From NCBI GenBank assembly GCA_027575805.1, contig JANBPU010000136.1, positions 1 to 43,300 on the forward strand: a stretch of 43,300 bases of DNA, written 5' to 3'. The position numbers and the translations under genes are program-made. Positions 42,226 through 43,300 of this stretch are shown here, piece after piece. The notes beneath the pieces were generated by a model that worked only from the letters and a program-made list of their open reading frames with translations, had not been told where the DNA came from and made no database searches. Origin of the DNA: Mycoemilia scoparia (taxonomy: Eukaryota > Kickxellomycota > Kickxellomycetes > Kickxellales > Kickxellaceae). Every line of letters starts with the position of its first letter. Positions within the stretch are counted from its first letter, which is position 1.

Positions 42226-42363
42226 TATGGGTAGTTATTTTTGAAAGACTAAATGCAGATAGTGCATAATGAGGCATTGGTCAATGAAAATATAGGCCCT
42301 GCCTTATGCAGGTTGAAACTGACATACTAGTAGAACTTAGCCCTTCAAAAACAATCACTCATA
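42226..42363 (+). mobile_element. MITE-like element, copy G (most diverged)
   Basis: About 138 bp with TA at both ends. The left end TGGGTAGTTATTTTTGAAAG and right end CCCTTCAAAAACAATCACTC are still family-like. The interior is different: only AAAATATAGGCCCTGCC hints at the core, and a 10-bp GCCTTATGCA-type inverted pair (near 42272 and 42301) is present instead. Confidence 0.6.
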
Positions 42364-43169
42364 TATGCGTGTACTTAACTAGTAGTTAGTGGGAAAGGAC
42401 AGTTTATAATTTATATTTCATCATCATGCTTGCTCTCCTTACCCCAACATAAACATATAAAACAAGTCTGGAATTAGATAATTAATATGTAACACCAATG
42501 TTACCTGTATTATTATTACTGTTAATAATGTTGTTAGTGACAAAGATAAACACTAAAGATAGTGAAATATATTGGATTACAATTTGTAATCTATGTATAA
42601 TATGAAAATCCATAAATAAAGAATTTTATTATGGCTACTGATATAATGAAGATAACAAAGATAATAGGAACAGTACCAGCAGCAGAATTTAGAGCAATAA
42701 TTGAAATAACAAGTCAATTAAAAAATGCATAATAGCATCATCTGGTATTACCTGTAAAAAAACTGGTATTGTAATAGCTAACAATAAGCAAAAAAGGGGC
42801 CGGATTTGCTATAACATATAAAGTACATTTGCAAACTTTTTTGTATTTTTTCCAACGTTAAAATTTCAAACATTAAAAGTATATATGCAAATATAAGAGT
42901 TTGCTGGTCTCACTTTTATTTAAATACAAGATTCAAAATGTAAATCCTAAATAACATATCACACCTCAAACATTTTATCTAAAAAGACCACCAGGTCTGA
43001 AACCTATACATAGACTGCTATCACGATCATCAATATAATAATGAATTGACAATATCAACTAGTAAAACTTTTATATGAATTTCATGGTATGACATTTGCA
43101 CCATAAATAGCAACATAAATACGTAAATTTACATTAGCTATTAAAAGTCTAATTTTATGTTGGACAAAT

Positions 43170-43174
43170 ACTTG

Positions 43175-43238
<64 letters not shown>

Positions 43239-43240
43239 GT
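43170..43240. repeat. (TA)n / (TG)n simple repeat
   Basis: Long TATATATA tracts flank a short TGTGTGTG run near the right edge. Confidence 0.85.
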
Positions 43241-43300
43241 TTTACAAAGAAACATGACTTCAAAAAACCCAACGATCAACGAGCACTGAACTTGATGAAC

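Larger units (their letters stand above)
40749..43300. other. Gene-free right tail: MITE cluster, palindrome and AT-rich end
   Basis: 2.5 kb with no convincing gene. The ORF at 41236-41433 has protein-like composition but no recognisable family. It contains three MITE-like elements (41808-42363), a 29-bp palindrome at 41591-41619 and, from about 42400, very AT-rich sequence ending in (TA)n tracts. Confidence 0.5.

Noticed and set aside
42600..42800. Possible nuclear copy of mitochondrial DNA
   Set aside because: A minus-strand frame is open if TGA is read as Trp and is hydrophobic, but I see no convincing match to a mitochondrial protein, and AT-rich sequence gives such frames by chance.

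Overview
The window is nuclear DNA of a filamentous, probably early-diverging fungus (Mucoromycota-like is my best guess; this is inference). It is AT-rich in spacers, with moderately packed genes on both strands. Introns are short (about 80-220 nt) with GTAAGT-type donors and TAG/CAG acceptors, and one carries a clear TGCTAAC branch point. Gene content is fungal: histidinol phosphatase, an allantoate-family MFS permease, a Ptr2 peptide transporter, V-ATPase c'', Mediator Med20, SF3A1 and a TopBP1/Dpb11/Rad4 homologue. No CRISPR, operon, rRNA or convincing tRNA is seen.

Layout. 1-1430 (-): 5' part of a secreted Thr/Val-rich wall-type protein. 2638-3552 (+): HIS2. 4004-6098 (-): broken coding shards. 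6878-9075 (+): seven-exon MFS transporter. 9989-14954 (+): seven-exon BRCT scaffold. 15332-16550 (-): F-box/TPR/EF-hand protein, divergent from MED20 at 17018-18380 (+). 18381-20372: gene-poor, with traces of decayed coding sequence. 20373-21827 (+): single-exon secretory GDA1/CD39 nucleotidase. 22665-23432 (-) and 25658-28747 (+): two HMG-box genes head to head across a 2.2 kb spacer. 29888-30627 (+): VMA16, convergent with SF3A1 at 31249-33747 (-). 34850-36910 (+): PTR2. 37107-38009 (-): unknown acidic, probably mitochondrial protein, divergent from 38526-40748 (+), a CUE/SANT/U-box protein. 40749-43300: gene-free tail, very AT-rich at the end.

A family of seven 90-140 bp inverted-terminal-repeat elements (MITE-like, TA target site) lies only in spacers downstream of plus-strand genes. 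Three are clustered in the right tail, two of them abutting in inverted orientation around one shared TA.

The genes do not form one pathway. There is a loose nuclear theme: replication/checkpoint scaffold, Mediator, splicing, two HMG-box proteins and a SANT/U-box protein. The most interesting protein is the CUE/SANT/U-box one, which has a degenerate PCNA-binding-like motif at its extreme N-terminus.
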